Source: Bacteroidales bacterium (GTDB lineage Bacteria > Bacteroidota > Bacteroidia > Bacteroidales > UBA932). Taken from it: DNA of 34,921 nt. Positions 32,617-34,921 of the stretch are shown piece after piece. Under the pieces are notes generated by a model that was not told the origin of the DNA, ran no database searches, and worked only from the letters and a program-made list of their open reading frames with translations. The stretch is taken from positions 1 through 34,921 of the forward strand of contig JAQVZL010000012.1 in the NCBI GenBank assembly GCA_028708215.1, read 5' to 3'. The stretch's first letter is position 1. The number at the start of each line of letters is the position of its first letter. The position numbers and the translations under genes were made by a program.

Positions 32617-34921
32617 TTAGTTTTGTGAATTGGGTGCTTTCCCATTCATTACAACCTCTACTCTATTGTCTGTAGAGAAAATCTCTTTAATATAGTTATG
32701 TAGCTTCTCTGGCGTAATAGACTTAAGAGCAGCTTCATATGTTGTGTGCTTATCTTTACCCAGTAGATATCTAGTATTTATAACAGACATCCAATAGCTA
32801 TTTTCACGAAGGTTTTGGGTGTAGTTCTTAGACATATACTCCATAATTTTGTTGAAGTCATCTACATTTACACCTTGCTCAACTACGTTGTCAATCTCTT
32901 TGTATGCTCTTTTTAGCAATCTCTCTTTAAGAGCCACATCTGTATCAAAACCAAACATGAAAGTATAGGCATCTTCTGGATAGTAGGTTGTGCTCATATT
33001 AACACCAACACCATATGTGCCTTGCTCTTCTTCGCGAATTGTACGAGTAAATACAATATCAAAAACCTGTTTCGTCATACTTGCAAGAATTTTATTTTCT
33101 ACATTGTATGGTATGTTCCCAGTATATATACTGTAAATAGTAGATTTTGGAGTTTGCATCTCTTTTTCAAACTCTTTGTGCACTTGCCCTTTTACTGGTA
33201 CAAGACCAATGTTTTTCCAATCTTCTTTATTTGCTTTATTAGCAGGAAGAGAAGCAATATATGTCTCTACAAGTGGCTTAAGAACAACCTCATCTATATT
33301 CCCTACAAAAGTAAATACAAAGTCGGCAGCATTAGAAAAACGTTCTCTCCCTAACTCAAGAGCTCTATTGTAGTCTATATCACTTAGCATATCTAAAGTA
33401 ACTCTTTTTGCATGTGGGTTATTGTTAAACAATACGCTTTGTAGAGTATCTGTGAAAGCCATCATAGGGTTGGCTTGTGAGTTCTTAAGTTGAGCCTCCA
33501 TTCTACCTATGTATGAATCAAATGCCTCTTGGTCTTTTCTTATAGAAGTGAAGTTAAGATAGAGAAGCTGCATAAATGTTTCAATATCTTTAGGAGTAGA
33601 GCTCCCACTTATTGTTTCGCTTGTTGTGCCAACTTTAGCACTTACTCCCACATTTTTACCAGCAAGTACTTTACGTAAATCTGTATTGCTAAAGTTACCT
33701 AGCCCCCCTACAGAGATGAGGTCGTTAATAACTTTTGAGGTTAAAATATCTTCGTCGCTAAATAGAGAAGTACCGCCACGGCTAGAAGCTGTTAAGAGAA
33801 TTTGGTCTGCCTTAAAATCTGTTGTCTTAAGAACTACAGTGGCCCCATTAGAGAGGTTCCATACGGTAGCACCGCTAATTGGCTCTTTAGATTCAGAGAT
33901 AATTTTACCAGGGGCAGGAATGTTAGTGAGTAAAGGCTCATTAGAGACAGTCTCTACATAGGCCTCTATTTTAGCCTCTTTAGCTGTATTGTATACATTA
34001 AGAATCTCTTCTTTAGTAGGAACTTCTAAACCCTCTTTCTGAGGCATCATTGCTACTATTACTACATTCTCTTCTGTAGGTAGAGTCATTGCATGTGCAT
34101 TTACCTGCTCTAAAGTTAACATAGCACTAATTTGCTGCATAATTGCATACTCTCCTTCAATACCAGGGTAGGCTTCTCCTGTAAGAAAATGGTTTAAAAT
34201 TTGATCTACAAAGAAACTGCTATTTAGTTTTTCACGTTCATTGTACATTTGCTCTAAACGGCTGTTGTAGTTTGCCTTGGCCCTTTCTAACTCAGATTGA
34301 GTAAAGCCATATCTTCTAATTTTCTCTGCTTCGGTAACAATAGCTGTAAGAGCTCTATTAATTTCTCCATCTTTTGCTCCAGCAGAAATGTCGAAAGAAG
34401 ATTTTGTATTAGAGACAAGGAAGTCTCCGTAAGAGGCACGTGCGCCAGTAAAAGGAGCATCTGCCTTTTGAGCTATTTCAGACATTCTAGCATTGAACAT
34501 TCTAGTAACAAGAGAGTTCATATAATCAAAAGCAATAGACATTGCAGTTGAACGGAACTCTTTTGGAAGAACCTCTTTTTTATACATAAGCATAATGCTT
34601 GTAGAAGTTGCTTCTGGGTCTGTAGCTACACCAACAAGTGGCTCAACATTATTAGGTACCTCAAATTCGGTTCTTGGAGCAGCATCTGGTTGGTTTGGTA
34701 TCTTCCCAAAAAGCGTTATTATTTTCTGCTCTACCTCATGGGCATCTATATCTCCAACAACTATAATGCCTTGTAAATCTGGCCTATACCACTTCTCGTA
34801 GTAGTCACGTAGTTCTTGGTAGGTAAATGTGTTTACCACCTCTACAAGCCCACCAGGAAGCCTATGTGCATATTTGCTATTTGGCATAATCTCTGGTAGA
34901 ACTTTTTCTATCATTCTCATT
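32617..34921 (-). CDS. M16 (pitrilysin/insulinase) family zinc peptidase, 5' end outside window
   Basis: The open frame runs from the right window edge to the stop at 32617 (about 768 codons); the ATG at 34920 is internal, as the frame stays open to the edge. WYRPDLQGIIVVGDID near the start is the strand after the zinc-binding helix of the first M16 unit, so the HxxEH part is beyond the window. A second unit starts near residue 345 (ATVWNLSNGATVVLKTTDFK), as is usual for the inactive half. It carries the R..GTYGVGV motif near residue 645. The full protein should be about 930-950 aa, presumably exported. The signal peptide cannot be seen. Confidence 0.93.
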   Translation of the reverse strand, partial: MRMIEKVLPEIMPNSKYAHRLPGGLVEVVNTFTYQELRDYYEKWYRPDLQGIIVVGDIDAHEVEQKIITLFGKIPNQPDAAPRTEFEVPNNVEPLVGVATDPEATSTSIMLMYKKEVLPKEFRSTAMSIAFDYMNSLVTRMFNARMSEIAQKADAPFTGARASYGDFLVSNTKSSFDISAGAKDGEINRALTAIVTEAEKIRRYGFTQSELERAKANYNSRLEQMYNEREKLNSSFFVDQILNHFLTGEAYPGIEGEYAIMQQISAMLTLEQVNAHAMTLPTEENVVIVAMMPQKEGLEVPTKEEILNVYNTAKEAKIEAYVETVSNEPLLTNIPAPGKIISESKEPISGATVWNLSNGATVVLKTTDFKADQILLTASSRGGTSLFSDEDILTSKVINDLISVGGLGNFSNTDLRKVLAGKNVGVSAKVGTTSETISGSSTPKDIETFMQLLYLNFTSIRKDQEAFDSYIGRMEAQLKNSQANPMMAFTDTLQSVLFNNNPHAKRVTLDMLSDIDYNRALELGRERFSNAADFVFTFVGNIDEVVLKPLVETYIASLPANKANKEDWKNIGLVPVKGQVHKEFEKEMQTPKSTIYSIYTGNIPYNVENKILASMTKQVFDIVFTRTIREEEQGTYGVGVNMSTTYYPEDAYTFMFGFDTDVALKERLLKRAYKEIDNVVEQGVNVDDFNKIMEYMSKNYTQNLRENSYWMSVINTRYLLGKDKHTTYEAALKSITPEKLHNYIKEIFSTDNRVEVVMNGKAPNSQN

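Noticed and set aside
1-34921. tRNA, rRNA, CRISPR, prophage or integrase genes
   Set aside because: None were found on reading both strands; the only traces of mobile DNA are the repeat element and the HigA remnant.

Overview
This is about 35 kb of AT-rich chromosomal DNA from a member of the Bacteroidetes, most probably order Bacteroidales. The evidence is the TAnnTTTG type -7 promoters, the lack of Shine-Dalgarno sequences, a peptidase S46 (DPP7/DPP11 type), a Bacteroides-type second EF-G, a transketolase split into two genes, DUF3109, PspC/PadR genes and the order sigma-54 activator, lptE, TPR protein, secG. The species cannot be named from this window. No phage, plasmid, CRISPR, rRNA or tRNA was seen.

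Layout. 1-3.5 kb: 5' part of an S46 dipeptidyl-peptidase (-), glycerate kinase (+), RNase HII (-), and a divergent pair of small regulators (XRE and a lone AraC-type domain). 3.5-7.2 kb: an EF-G2-like paralogue whose catalytic switch-II His is Ser, a LolD-type ABC ATPase, and a TrmN6-type methyltransferase overlapping it. 7.2-10.6 kb (-): transketolase N and C halves, an ECF sigma factor, a one-TM protein and a small exported protein. 10.7-12.5 kb: lepA, ended by a 34-bp palindromic terminator shared with a convergent lipoprotein gene. 14.3-18 kb: kdsB (-), then sigma-54 activator, lptE, TPR/VPAE-repeat protein and secG (+). 18-20.6 kb: pspC, padR, pspC.

20.6-21.4 kb is the only long gene-free stretch. 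It holds a HigA-type antitoxin pseudogene with two in-frame stops, next to a roughly 510-bp nest of inverted repeats rich in CTAG. A shorter stretch with the same end motifs lies in the glxK/rnhB intergenic gap, so this may be a small dispersed non-coding repeat family.

21.4-35 kb: kbl (-), a TetR-TolC-MFP-RND efflux cluster ending in a small PII-like gene, thioredoxin, an outer-membrane beta-barrel protein, a LOG-family protein, a polyprenyl diphosphate synthase, DUF3109 (-) and the C-terminal part of an M16 peptidase (-).

Functions are mostly housekeeping: translation (EF-G2, LepA, TrmN6), envelope building (KdsB, LptE, LolD, SecG, OmpA-like lipoprotein), peptide and amino-acid use (S46, M16, Kbl) and drug or toxin efflux. 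No complete new system is evident. The best candidates for something undescribed are the nested inverted-repeat element with its possible second copy and the PII-like gene attached to the RND operon; the EF-G2 active-site change is striking but matches a described paralogue class.
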